From: Stichopus chloronotus
Taxonomy: Eukaryota > Echinodermata > Holothuroidea > Aspidochirotida > Stichopodidae
Assembly (NCBI GenBank): GCA_021234535.1
Contig: CM037830.1
Span: forward strand, 34,828,937 to 34,892,936
Direction: 5' to 3'
Length of the DNA stretch: 64,000 bases
Under the pieces are notes generated by a model. It was not told where the DNA came from. It ran no database searches and saw nothing but the letters and a program-made list of their open reading frames with translations. The position numbers and the translations under genes are program-made. Shown here piece by piece: positions 49,869 through 59,370 of this stretch (positions are counted from its first letter, which is position 1; each line of letters starts with the position of its first letter).

Positions 49869-50165
49869 TATTCATTAAATTAATTTTTATTTTACTTAAG
49901 TAAATTTTTATTTGTAAGGAAATGAAGACTCTTCAGACAGTTAATCGTTCCTTAATTTTTTAAAAGAGTATACAATTTTGTGAAAGTATGTTGCCCAAAA
50001 GAATTTAGAAGGGAAAAGATTGGCTTCCCTGGTTTAAATAACTTTATTTCATTTTTAGTTGAGGATATATAATCGTATTTATTGAAGTCAATTTTTGTTA
50101 GTACTCATTTTATGTCTCACTGTATATATTTTGGTTGTCAAGAGCATAAAAAGCAAATAAAAATT

Positions 50166-51557
50166 TGAGTCTCAGTAAAAAATGCCAAATATGAGATCAG
50201 TTGAAACCTACCTTTGTGAGGTATTGAGTGTTTTGCAAGTTGACTGCTGCAAACATAACATTTGATCTCCACGAAAGAAGGGTTACACACCACATATATG
50301 ATGAATTGAAGGTGACCCTAGTGAGATATTGTGGTTCTGTATTGTTGACACATTTAGGCAAAGTCAGAAGACAAATGTCCCTTATGTCACTAGTAGTGCT
50401 GGTAGAGTAAGTCACAAGTAAAATTTCAAAGTGGGTAGTATCTGTTTTCCACTTTGATGTTATTTTTTCCTGGTTAAGCAGCATTTAAAGTACATGTGAC
50501 ATGAAAAACACATTTTTGAGTATCCACCAATTTGATCATTAAAAAAAAAATAAAAATAAAAACCACAATTTACATTAGAATGCATTTAGAATTGACCATT
50601 TTACAAATTTTTGTTCCACAATTTAATCATGAATATACATAAGCCAAATATGCAAATTTGTGACACAAAGGGAGAGGCTCGTATGATATGCCAAAAGTTA
50701 TCCTTTGTACACTTAACCTTTATTCCAAGGACAAATAAAAATTTTACATGCCCAGAGGGTTTTCTATTGGAAGCAACTCAGTATTGCCTTCTTTAATAAA
50801 AATTGAAATCACTTACAACTGTAAGTAAGTCACTTATTCAAGGGACATACAGGGCCAACAAAAGAAATAGTGCAACAATCCACATCATCAGTTAGGCAAA
50901 TTTTAAAAGCGGTACCTAAAAACTGGTAATGGATCTTAGTATTTCCAATGTATTGTCATTGAGGGTTTCCCTCTGCAACTTTTAAATGAAGCTGTCAGCT
51001 ACATTCTAGACACATGTTACTAGGTGTTTAAAGGTAGTCACTCATCACCCCAAGCAACCTTTTTTTGGCTAGTGGAAAGCAAAATTCTCAATTGGTTCTG
51101 CTCTTTGATCGACAAGCAAATTCAAAAGTTGCAGAGTAGCTCACATTGAAGAGCAATTCACAGGAGCCCATTGTTTTGTTACACTGGGAATTTCAGACAG
51201 GCTGTGGAAGAGGCAAGACATAAAGTGGTTGGGAGAACTTGAACCATCTGGGGTGATGAGTCTTTGTCTCTCAATGATCAGTTCTGCACCAATGTGACAT
51301 CAACAGGTGCACACACTGCACAACTCTTCAGACCAGCTTTTCCTACACCATCATTTTGCCTGCTTGCACTGAAGAGCATGAACAACAGTTTTCAACTGCT
51401 CACAATGGCAACAGGTAGGTGCTGTTTCACTGCTTCAGACAAGTGAAAGTCACAATGTGGCTACTTACCATCATGTTGCATACAAATGTCAACATCTGAA
51501 AATGTTATTGAGGACTTTGCTGTGGGATGCAGCTTCCTCCTTTGAAAATATACTTAC
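50166..51557. other. Intron 3, 5' part: nothing identifiable
   Basis: AT-rich sequence. The minus-strand donor of Kazal exon 3 (GTAAGTAT, complementary to 51550-51557) is at the right end. Small open frames overlap on both strands without domain signal. Confidence 0.55.
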
Positions 51558-51722
51558 CTCGGTACTGGCATTCCCACAAGTACCTCTCTTGATTGAGGAT
51601 AGGGTTGCTTTTGAGGCAGGCTTGCACTTGCATGATACCGCGATTGTAGTATGTGACTCCATCGTAGCCACAAACAGGTCTGTACTTCGTCTTGATCTTT
51701 GTGTTGCACTTTGAAAATCTAC
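51558..51722 (-). CDS. Exon encoding Kazal-like domain 3, lacking C2 and C4
   Basis: A 165-bp phase 1-1 exon. The acceptor is CAACCATTTGTAG and the donor GTAAGTAT. It encodes about 55 residues with the Kazal core YRPVCGYDGVTYYN. Only four cysteines remain: FSKC, PVCG, VQAC and WEC. Counting back from C3, the normal C2 position (8 residues before) is Ile and C1 (12 before) is kept. C4, normally right after TYxN-x, is Gly in YYNRGI. In Kazal domains the disulfides are C1-C5, C2-C4 and C3-C6, so exactly one bonded pair has been lost while the other two are intact. The reading frame and splice sites are undamaged, so this looks like a functional variant module rather than a pseudo-exon. Classical inhibitor activity is unlikely. 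Confidence 0.88.
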
Positions 51723-53099
51723 CTACAAATGGTTGATAGAAAAAAAAGAGAAAGAAAAACAAGTTGTAGAATGACGCGAGATTTTAAGTTAGGCAGAGGA
51801 AAACTGATATAGTAAACAAACGAAGTCCAGGGACTCTGGAAACAAACTTTTCCAAGTGTCTTGACTACTAAACAAAAATGAGCATAATTATATTATCTTG
51901 GAAGAAAATCATGTGTTACATGTATTTGCATAAAATGTTGGCTTAATCGGACCTACAGTTTAATGTAAACTGGTACCCTTGCTTGAACTACCACTGAACT
52001 TTACACTTTGACCTAAATTAGAATAAATATATATCATCTAGTCGTAATTGCTATCAACAAAGGAAGGTTTCTAAGTTCCACCAATGATCAAGTCTAAGTG
52101 ATTGGTTCATTGGTTTATCAAGGTGTTTATATTTTATCTCTATTGACCTTAGACAATGTTTGCCCCCAGCGAATGCAAATCGATGAACTATACAGTATGG
52201 AATGCACTTGAATTTCAGGCAACTTTGCCTCATGGAAACCTTTCATTTACAGTTTTTATACTCTGAACTATGTTTGCTTCATGATCTTTGACATCCAATG
52301 AAATTGATGGAGATGACCCACAACCGAAAGACAAACCCCCCACACACCAAGTTTCAGTTATATTTTAGTCAAATAGATGTCATGCTTGAAATGTTTACAG
52401 ACTTTGAGCACCCTGTTGAGTGTAATTCACCATTTGTCCTCTGCAATATTACAACAATTGGAAAAAAATTATATGAAGGTCAGGCAGGACTGACCTTTGA
52501 CATTAAAACTGAGAGGACCACCAACTAAACCCAGTCACAATGCACCAGACTATCCACAGGGTGAAGTTGGCATTGGAAACATTTAAGTTTAAAACACAGG
52601 TCAAACTCGAGATGTAACAACCAGTGTTTGCACTAAGGTGCAGGTTTGCATCAATCCCACATTTGGCTCCTGAATCCAGCACAAAGAAAAATCATATGCA
52701 GCAAAATCCCACACACTTTTTGGGTTTTCCACAACTGAGGTGTGTAGCCACAATAATAAATACACACAATAAATTGCAACAGAATGTTTACCAAGTGGCA
52801 ACTCCCTCCTTGAGTCTGAAAATCCCTCCCAAAACATTTTTTTGGAGAGGGATTTCCCTGCTAGGTTCAATTTCTTTGCACGAACACAGGTAACGACGGA
52901 CAAACACATCAGAGCTAACTTGCACTTTTCACAGAGAAACGTGATCGTCTTAACCTTAAATGTGAACCTTGCAGCAGGACTTCTAGAAACAAGTACTTGA
53001 TGTGAGAACAGAGTTTTAAGGCATTCTGGGTAACAAAGATGTAAAGTATCTCAGATATGGACTGCAATATTGCTCTGCATGCATCCACATTAATAACTT
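51723..53099. other. Intron 2: acceptor of exon 3, then faint traces of the TGACCT family
   Basis: This is the 3' part of intron 2 as read on the minus strand, with a polypyrimidine tract complementary to 51723-51755. Traces such as GGACTGACCTTTGACATTAAAAC near 52490 recall the 41-kb repeat. Nothing else was recognised. Confidence 0.5.
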
Positions 53100-53395
53100 A
53101 CAGGTAGTATTGCATTTTACACTGAACTGTCAATACAAAGGCAAGTCTTAAATTATAAACCACTACAGGAGGATAATAGTTGTGACATATATCTTTTTTA
53201 CATAACGTTTTGCACTTTTGGCCTCCAAATGGAGTGTAAGCATATCTCCTGAACAGATTTGTAGTGAAAAATGATCTACCACTGACAAATTCTTTCAGAA
53301 AGTGCCTCAGTAGGTAGACAAAACTGTTCATATTTTAATCCTCCTTAAGTTGACATCCAATAGATAATATTTCATGAGTATGTGTTTTAAGGCTC
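53100..53395. repeat. Dispersed repeat, single arm of the 58-kb inverted-repeat family
   Basis: Colinear with 58025-58225. Shared phrases include TGACATA, GCATA-ATCTCCT, AGATTTGTAGTGAAAAATGATC (TGTGGTAAAAATGATC at 58 kb), CAATGACAA or CACTGACAAA, and CATGAGTATGTG or CATTAGTATGTG. Confidence 0.7.
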
Positions 53396-54017
53396 CAACT
53401 AGCTTGAACATGGATTGTCCTTTGGTCAAATGTCAGCAACTTGGTTAAGTGCAGAGTTCAGGTAAACATAGATGATCAATGACCAAACAACATTCTTTGT
53501 TATATGAATTAAGGGTCACCCTTCAGGTGTAATTTATGGGAACCCACCCACCATGTGAACCCAGTTGAGAAGAACAAATCAATAACCCCAGGGCAGGTAT
53601 CAATGCAAGTCTTTCAGATGTCTTCTATGAAGCTTTTGCTTTTATCTACAGCTCTGGGATAAAATCTACATCACCAATATCTGTCCTTGTTGTAGAGTAC
53701 CTCCTGGTTGAAAAATGAGCGTTCCAGGATAGTTATTATGCAGAAAATTTTTAGAAGCATTGGGTCAGGAAATCATCAAACACTAGCTTTGATTTTGCCA
53801 CATCAAATTTTGTGAATGTATCATCTGATGAGGGGGCATATATAAGAGGCAGGGGAGACTCAAGCCTCACAAGAAACAGACGATTTGCTCCTGTATATGG
53901 CACTTGAAATCTCTGGTTGAATAAACAAATGAAATCATGAGCAAGGTGACATTGTGTACAGCATCGATTATTGCAAATTCTATCGTGCACAAAGATGAAA
54001 AGAAGGGAGCACTTTAC
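53396..54017. other. Intron 2, 5' part: nothing identifiable
   Basis: Non-coding sequence up to the donor of Kazal exon 2. The longer minus-strand open frame that runs through here into the exon is in the wrong register for the Kazal cysteines. Confidence 0.55.
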
Positions 54018-54176
54018 CAGATGGTCGACAAAAGCCGTCATGGTTTTTGACCAAGTACGGATCCTGGCGTACACACTTTGCCTTGTCGAGTTCACACTCG
54101 TTGAAGTAAGTCGCACCATCACTTCCACAAACAGGATAAAATAAACGTGGACAATTTTCAGCGCATGGGAGAAATC
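54018..54176 (-). CDS. Exon encoding Kazal-type domain 2
   Basis: A 159-bp phase 1-1 exon with a strong acceptor (TTGTTCTCTCTCACAG) and donor GTAAAG. It encodes about 53 residues with a complete six-cysteine Kazal pattern: C1-x3-C2-x7-C3-x10-C4-x6-C5-x14-C6. The core is YPVCGSDGATYFNEC. The residue at P1, second after C2 in NCPRLFY, is Arg, which in this family predicts inhibition of trypsin-like serine proteases. C4-x6-C5 spacing is that of follistatin/agrin-type Kazal modules. It joins upstream to domain 1 through Gly and downstream to domain 3 through Gly. A longer open frame that overlaps it on the same strand in another register is an overlap artefact. Confidence 0.92.
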
Positions 54177-54574
54177 CTGTGAGAGAGAACAATTGCAGTA
54201 ATTAAGGCAATACGTATTAAAGATTAGAGTCATGTAGCCACAGTGTTCATCAGTAGAGCTAAAACCAAACCAATGGGTTGGGGGAGATGTCACAGTAGGA
54301 GGGGTGGGTTGAGAAGGGACTGGGGAAGAAAGGTCCATGAGGATTGGTTGAGGAGGAGGGTTAAATGAAGACATGCTCGTAGTACTTTGTGGTAACGATC
54401 ACTGTAGCATTTTTAAGAACTATTAAGTCACAAAGAGCAACCTGTGGTTGATTAAAAACTATTCCCTCTTTACAAGAAGTGTAACTGTCCATCAATTAAA
54501 ACGAAAGAAAAATACACTTAGGATGATTGAAAAGCTGGCACTGAAATTTTCACACTGACATTAAACATGTGTGG
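54177..54574. other. Intron 1, 3' part: acceptor tract of Kazal exon 2; otherwise nothing seen
   Basis: Contains the strong pyrimidine tract (complement of 54179-54192). The remainder is unremarkable non-coding sequence. Confidence 0.55.
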
Positions 54575-55330
54575 GAACGGGCACAGAACTGGGCAGCACA
54601 TCTTGTGACTCTGAGACACTTGTCGATATATGACACATCACCACCAATTCTTTACATTTTACACTGGCTTCCTGTGTAATATAGGTGGCAATTTAAAGTT
54701 ACTTTGTATGCGAATGAGGTACCCAAACCATGCTGCTCCATTTTACGTCAGAGGTCAACTTCACATGTACCAACCACCCAGAGCTCTTCCATCACAATCA
54801 AAAGCACTCCTGGTAATTCCCAGAGCTCAGTCTTCTACTTACAAGAATAAACAAGTTGATGTATGTGCTGCCACTCTACGGAACAGTCTGCAAATTTCTG
54901 CCAAATGTTCTGACACGCTGCCTGCTTTAAAATGGCAACTGAAAACTAGGCTCTTCAAATCTGCCTTTTACTAACTACAATCTCTAACTCTTGCATTCCT
55001 CTTTGAAAGACATCCCAAGGACACCAAGGGCAGTTTTGGATATCAATTTGTCCAAATATTAAAAAAAAAATGCAGTTTCGATTGAGTTTTAGTCTACATG
55101 TCACTCCCTCTTTAATTTTTTAGCAGTCTTGCTTTTTAGCCATTTGCTTGTCTTTTCTTGTCACTGGTTCTTTGCCATCTTTTTGTACTTTTACTTCTTC
55201 TACCTTCTGTAATGTCATGTATTACATAATTCTAATACTTCAATCCCTTTGCTTCACAGTGCCGTAGCGCATGTCATATTTTGTGTAGTGCAGTTTATAA
55301 GTTTTGGAATATTAAATACATAAATTACAA
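54575..55330 (+). mobile_element. Decayed CR1/Jockey-like LINE, C-terminal end and 3' tail
   Basis: The plus strand reads QNWAAHLVTLRHLSIYD followed by SPPILYILHWLPV (about 54582-54675), with a stop, then RWQFKVTLY. After a frame change it reads YVRGQLHMYQPPRAL and ALLVIPRAQSSTY, ending KTRLFKSAFY at about 54970. These are the usual C-terminal motifs after reverse transcriptase in CR1/Jockey-type LINEs. About 350 bp of non-coding 3' end follows, closing with TATTAAATACATAAATTACAAA. It is dead because of at least one stop and one frameshift. It sits in intron 1, oriented opposite to the host gene. Confidence 0.78.
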
Positions 55331-55429
55331 ATGAATCATCAGGGTCCCGATAAACTTCCACCCTGTGTTCTTTAAAACATTTTCATATTAACTAGCACCT
55401 ACTTTTATTTGCATTCTCAATTAGCTTCA

Positions 55430-55590
55430 TTAATGAATTAGTACCCTCCAGATGGAAATGGTCATGTGTATGTCATACCTGTCTTCGAAAAGGGTACCAT
55501 TACATGTAGGAATGAACTCAGAGCAATTGCCCTTACGTCTTGTCCTCGTCCATCTTAAATACTTCCTGTCTAGATCCTTTACAATTTGCC
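55430..55590 (-). pseudogene. Degenerate Kazal exon remnant between domains 1 and 2
   Basis: The minus strand here reads GNCSEFIPTCNGTLFEDRYD, which aligns with the start of Kazal domain 4 (KKCRVENSCSGTMYEPRCGE): two cysteines, the xGTxYExR pattern, then the C3 position. C3 is TAT (Tyr) instead of TGT. The rest of the core is eroded, has no C4-C6 and meets stop codons about 14 codons later. A phase-1 acceptor (GGATCTAG before 55566) is conceivable, but the only GT near the break (GACAG/GTATGA) is phase 2, so the segment cannot join its neighbours in frame. The reading is a duplicated Kazal exon that has died. A spliced half-module is less likely. Confidence 0.45.
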
Positions 55591-55594
55591 TATT

Positions 55595-57458
55595 CGCAAA
55601 GTCACATAAACACAGAAGATGACACTTCACTTTAACTAGGTAGATTTAGAACATGGTCTTAGTCATTCCAAATTTGGCAATGTGTCCACTCGTGTCATGT
55701 TTTTTTTTCTTAATTTACCCTGGGAATTCAACAACAGACAATCATACTTGACAACTGCTAAATGAAATATAATTTTCAGAATCTTTGATAAGGTGGATAC
55801 AGTACCTAAATAACTTGTAATCACCTGATAAGCTTTGATAATAATCTTGTTGTGATACTGGTGCCCAAGAAGTGAATAGTGCTTGCACCTTTTCTGTTGG
55901 CTTTATGTAGAGTATATACACCTCAGATTCTTCTGTCTGTGAGCTACATTTAGGTGTGCTCTTGTGAAGTTTACTGATGCCTCAGCTCTTTTAGATCTTC
56001 TTTCAAACGATTATGACAGTCACTTTCTCAGTGAAGTAAGTTTGTCAATTATTGTGAGGATAACTAATAAGGACTTAACATTTTGAAAACTACAGAAAAG
56101 GTAATTGACAATAGAATTAATTAAACATTGCCTCCAAAATGTGTCTATGTTACAATAAAGGATAAATCTGTTGAGCAGGTGTGATTATAAGCACCTTGCA
56201 TGTAATAACTGATAGTGGATTAAACTGGGCAAAAACATGTGGAATACATAGAAAAGTGTCTGAAGCCAAGAATTCAGTGACAGTGCAAAGTTCATTCCTT
56301 CATGCTCAGTTTACACATACTTCTTACCTTTAACAATTCTGTTATTTTTAGCGTTTGATCATGTTGTATTTCCCATTGGGAAGCGCATGTAGGGAATGTG
56401 TTGAAAGCATGGTCAAAAGTGACTAGCTCCACACCTCACAAAATTCGGTCTACAAAAAAATTCCACAAGAATCAGTCATTCTGCTTACAGATGCTAGCCA
56501 TCCTCTTTCCAGGAAAAAAAGGTGATGGGCATATCATGCAGGCAGAATGGGCCCATTGATGGTTTACGCTAGCCAGTACACTAGAATTCTTACATGCTCT
56601 GCCATTTGCTAGCATAATTGCTACTTTTAGACCATTGGAGTACTACTTTAAGTGTTTACCTTTTGTTTGCTGTGATGCTCTTGAATTTTAACATTGCAAT
56701 GTTTATCACTTATCTATACCAAATTAGCTCCTCTATGTGTTTAATTTATCTTATGGCCTTTTACTGCCTTAATTTGTAGTTACTTTATAATATTATTTTG
56801 CTGCAATAAGCAATCTCCCTCATGGATTGACAAGTTGTTAAGTTGTCTTATCTTATTGTCCATTGATGAAATGGAGAAAGTTGTAGTTGGTGCTAGAAAG
56901 TGTAGCAACAGGATGAAACCTAACATGAAATGATAACATCAGCAAATGACAGATTTAAAGGGAGGCCCATCCTAACTTCACTAACAAATAAGGTTGTGAA
57001 TCCAATAGCCAACACCACCCATCTTCAGCAATTCCCCCCCCCCCCCCTTATTCCCTCTCTGTGAAGTTTATGTTCAGCAACCACAGACAACATTCATACT
57101 TGGAATATTTATTGAAAAATTCATTTTCTTAATTTTGTGAGATATTTCCTGAAAATAAGAACAATAACTTGCATACAAAAATGTCTGTATCTGTTTGAGA
57201 GACATGAGAGGTGATAGGTGAGAATTCCTTTAAAAAAGCTCGGTCCATATCTAAATTTAAAACATTTCTGAAGACTCACCTTTTCTAAATTTTGTGATTT
57301 TGTTCATGGGTGTCTCTTTTTGTTCTACTATAGAACATAGAAATTATAGCATATTTTGTGTTTATTTTCATGTGTTCGGGGATGTAATTACAACCTATTA
57401 CCAGCCACCCTGAGAGAGACATTCACTATACAGTAGAACAAGAAAGAAAAATTCTCAC
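55595..57458. other. Intron 1, 5' part: nothing identifiable
   Basis: AT-rich sequence with a poly-C run at about 57036-57050. No exon or domain signal was found on either strand apart from the Kazal remnant to its left. Confidence 0.55.
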
Positions 57459-57620
57459 CGAGAGGCCTGATGAAGCATTTTCCAAGATATGCTAACTCGA
57501 GGTCAGCATTAACCTTACATTTGTGGTACAGCAAAACACAGTAACTGTAATAGGTCTGGTCATCGTTACCACACACTGGCTCAAAGTAACGGTCACATCG
57601 TCTGCGGCATGGATCATTGG
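57459..57620 (-). CDS. Exon encoding Kazal-type domain 1
   Basis: A 162-bp phase 1-1 exon. The acceptor is TTTTGTCTCTCTAG and the donor GTGAGA. It encodes about 54 residues with six cysteines, C1-x3-C2-x7-C3-x10-C4-x6-C5-x13-C6. The core is FEPVCGNDDQTYYSYC. The P1 residue (second after C2 in RRCDRYF) is Arg, so a trypsin-like protease is the likely target if it is an active inhibitor. GNDD replaces the more common GSDG. This is the most upstream exon of the gene I could find. Its phase-1 acceptor requires at least one more 5' exon carrying a start codon and, presumably, a signal peptide. I looked for one in 57.6-64 kb and found no convincing candidate. Confidence 0.9.
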
Positions 57621-57989
57621 CTAGAGAGACAAAAGGACATTATTTTAGACATTATTACCACTCCCCTGAGCAGTCCCAACAGGGTCAACTTTTATACGAC
57701 AACACAATAATACAATCTGTGACTAAATATCTAGATGGAATGTGTCATCTGTGCTAACAGAAGTATCGTAAATTAACAGTGGCTAATCCAATAAACAGAA
57801 GACATTACTAACAGGTCATGAAAATTCCCTTAGACGATAAGTGCCACCAACATTTACCATGGTGACTGTAAACTGAACACAAGCAGCAGACGTGTCTGCC
57901 CTCAAGAGACCAATGACAGAAATACCGATAATTGCCTTTAATTTACATCAATATAGCCAAATTTCCTCACTGAATTTTCTGTCCCTTCT
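57621..57989. other. Sequence upstream of Kazal exon 1: nothing identifiable
   Basis: Begins with the acceptor tract complementary to 57621-57635, so it must be an intron of the same gene. No 5' exon was recognised. Confidence 0.5.
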
Positions 57990-58410
57990 TTGTTTGAAAA
58001 TACTCTCAAAGAGGATAGGCATAGGTGTGACATAATCTTTCATTGCTTTTTGCCCTTTCTTCCTCCCAATTGGGTATTTGCATACATCTCCTTGATAGAT
58101 TTGTGGTAAAAATGATCTGCCAATGACAATTTGAAGTATCCCAGCAGACAGAGAAAAAGTGCCAAGTTTTGAATTTTTCCTATGCCATGTCCCCACTCAA
58201 TATTCATTAGTATGTGTTGTATGCATCTCCCTTGCTCATGAATATTAACTGTGGGACATCTATCCAGGAAAACTTCTTTTTCTGTCACCTAAGGCACATT
58301 CTGAATGAAATCGCCACTGACAGATCAAATTTCAACTTACAGTATGCTAATACAAGACTTGAAAGAAGAAAGGGCAAAAGGCAATGCATCTATATCACAG
58401 TATTGTTGTA
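57990..58410. repeat. Imperfect inverted repeat, arms of about 170-200 bp (foldback/MITE-like)
   Basis: The left arm (about 58040-58205) contains ATTGCTTTTTGCCCTTTCTT, GCATACATCTCC, TGATCTGCCAATGACAA and CAATATTCAT. The reverse complement of the right arm (about 58225-58395) contains ATTGCCTTTTGCCCTTTCTT, TAGCATAC, TGATCTGTCAGTGGCGA and TTAATATTCATG in the same order. A third, single-arm copy lies at 53100-53395. The three open frames crossing it are artefacts. Confidence 0.72.
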
Positions 58411-59029
58411 TTTCTAAATTGATTTCTTACTCAAAGTACCAATTAAACTGCCATATAGATTACACTTGATGCAACTGGCAATGGCATAAATGATCTTGAA
58501 TTCTTAGTGACAACTGGTTTCAGTGCGTGTATCCATTTGCTCCTTAATTAGGGAGTTGGAGCTGTAAACAAAGTCTCATGCACAAACACCATTTGCACAC
58601 ATTAACCAATCTGTGATTACCATTTAAATTCCTTACGTGATGACAAGGACCACCAAAAAATAATTTAAAAATGCAGAAAATCCTGTCTGACTTTTACTTT
58701 ATTTCGGGGAAGGTTACTGGAGCCAGCAAAGAAAGAGGTAAAAGAACGGAAGGGAAGACAGTGGTACAATCCAACAACAGGCATGTAAACTCTGTAAACT
58801 TCGTGGCTTATTCTTCATACGATTTCAAGAAGAAAAAAAGAAAGTGTAGCTTAAAAAGAACTTCGACAGCATCCGTTTCCCAGTGGAACTTTATGAAAAG
58901 AAAGTTTGTAATTTTTGATGCTACATTTTCGGCCTACCTAAAAAAGTAAAAACAATGTCCAATGTTCTCCATGATATAACTTGAACATGTTAAGTATGTA
59001 AGGCAAACATTTCAACAAGTTTAGGTTAA

Positions 59030-59370
59030 GGTTGAGTCTATTCGCCCAAACACGTGCGAATCAATAAGCAAGCTTTATTCTCACGTGCATGGACGAATAA
59101 TCTCCATCATTTGCACAAACCTGTTCGAGTCAATAGGCGGTGTCTATTCACCCATGTACAGGGGAATAAGCTTGCTTATTAGCCCTGATCTTGTCCTTGT
59201 GAATAGACAGTTAGTAGAGTCTATTTGTCAAAAGACAGCCTCTATTTGCATGTGCACATGCTGACAGACATTTATTTCAGGAGAGTCTATTTGCCCAAGT
59301 ATGTGCCAATAATGTCTTATTCTCACAAATTTGTAGTACTGGCATGTGCACTCACTGGTAAGTCTAAATA
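59030..59370. repeat. Degenerate motif cluster, GTCTATTCGCCCA-type words
   Basis: Variants of GAGTCTATTCGCCCAAACACGTG recur about every 50-70 bp, often followed by CGAATAA, with CACGTG or CACGTGC inside. AATAAGC and GCTTATT words form small palindromes (for example 59167-59182). Origin unknown. Confidence 0.5.

Larger units (their letters stand above)
47980..50165 (+). mobile_element. Decayed Tx1/L1-like LINE, C-terminal half of ORF2 and 3' end
   Basis: With frameshifts and stops, the plus strand reads motifs typical of the region downstream of reverse transcriptase in this LINE group. In order they are: YFWRDVFHA (about 48240), PPIWNS followed by VNNKP (about 48340), LFGDDGTIPS with FCRK (about 48440), EYHG (about 48520), PFQYRVLHRIIQTNN (about 48765), and LYAIKVLSSDL then HKESGGF (about 49730-49850). 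It ends near 50160 in an A-rich tail with AAATAAAAA. The sequence between about 48405 and 49870 is present twice in tandem. Family assignment is from memory of motifs and not from a search. Confidence 0.7.
1..57620 (-). other. Gene model: Kazal-headed giant mucin-like protein, partial at both ends
   Basis: The minus-strand gene model is assembled from five exons: 57620-57459, 54176-54018, 51722-51558, 46589-46395 and 37090 to beyond base 1. All junctions use AG acceptors and GT donors. Every exon begins with two bases completing a codon and every small exon ends with one spare base, so all introns are phase 1 and any subset of exons would still join in frame. Intron lengths are 3,282, 2,295, 4,968 and 9,304 bp. 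The encoded order is Kazal, Kazal, Kazal lacking two cysteines, Kazal, N-glycosylated 21-residue repeats, then about 300 acidic Ser/Thr-rich 39-residue repeats. No signal peptide exon or C-terminal domain is in view. A secreted mucin-like product is inferred from Kazal domains (an extracellular family) and PTS repeats. I do not recognise a named orthologue. Confidence 0.82.

Noticed and set aside
53751..54374. 207-codon minus-strand open frame overlapping Kazal exon 2
   Set aside because: Different register from the Kazal cysteines and crosses both splice sites. No domain.
54630..54974. 114-codon plus-strand open frame as a host gene
   Set aside because: Its motifs are those of a LINE C-terminus and the continuous match needs a frameshift and a stop, so it is a dead mobile element.
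58040..58417. Three overlapping open frames of 67-82 codons
   Set aside because: They read through the arms of an inverted repeat on both strands.
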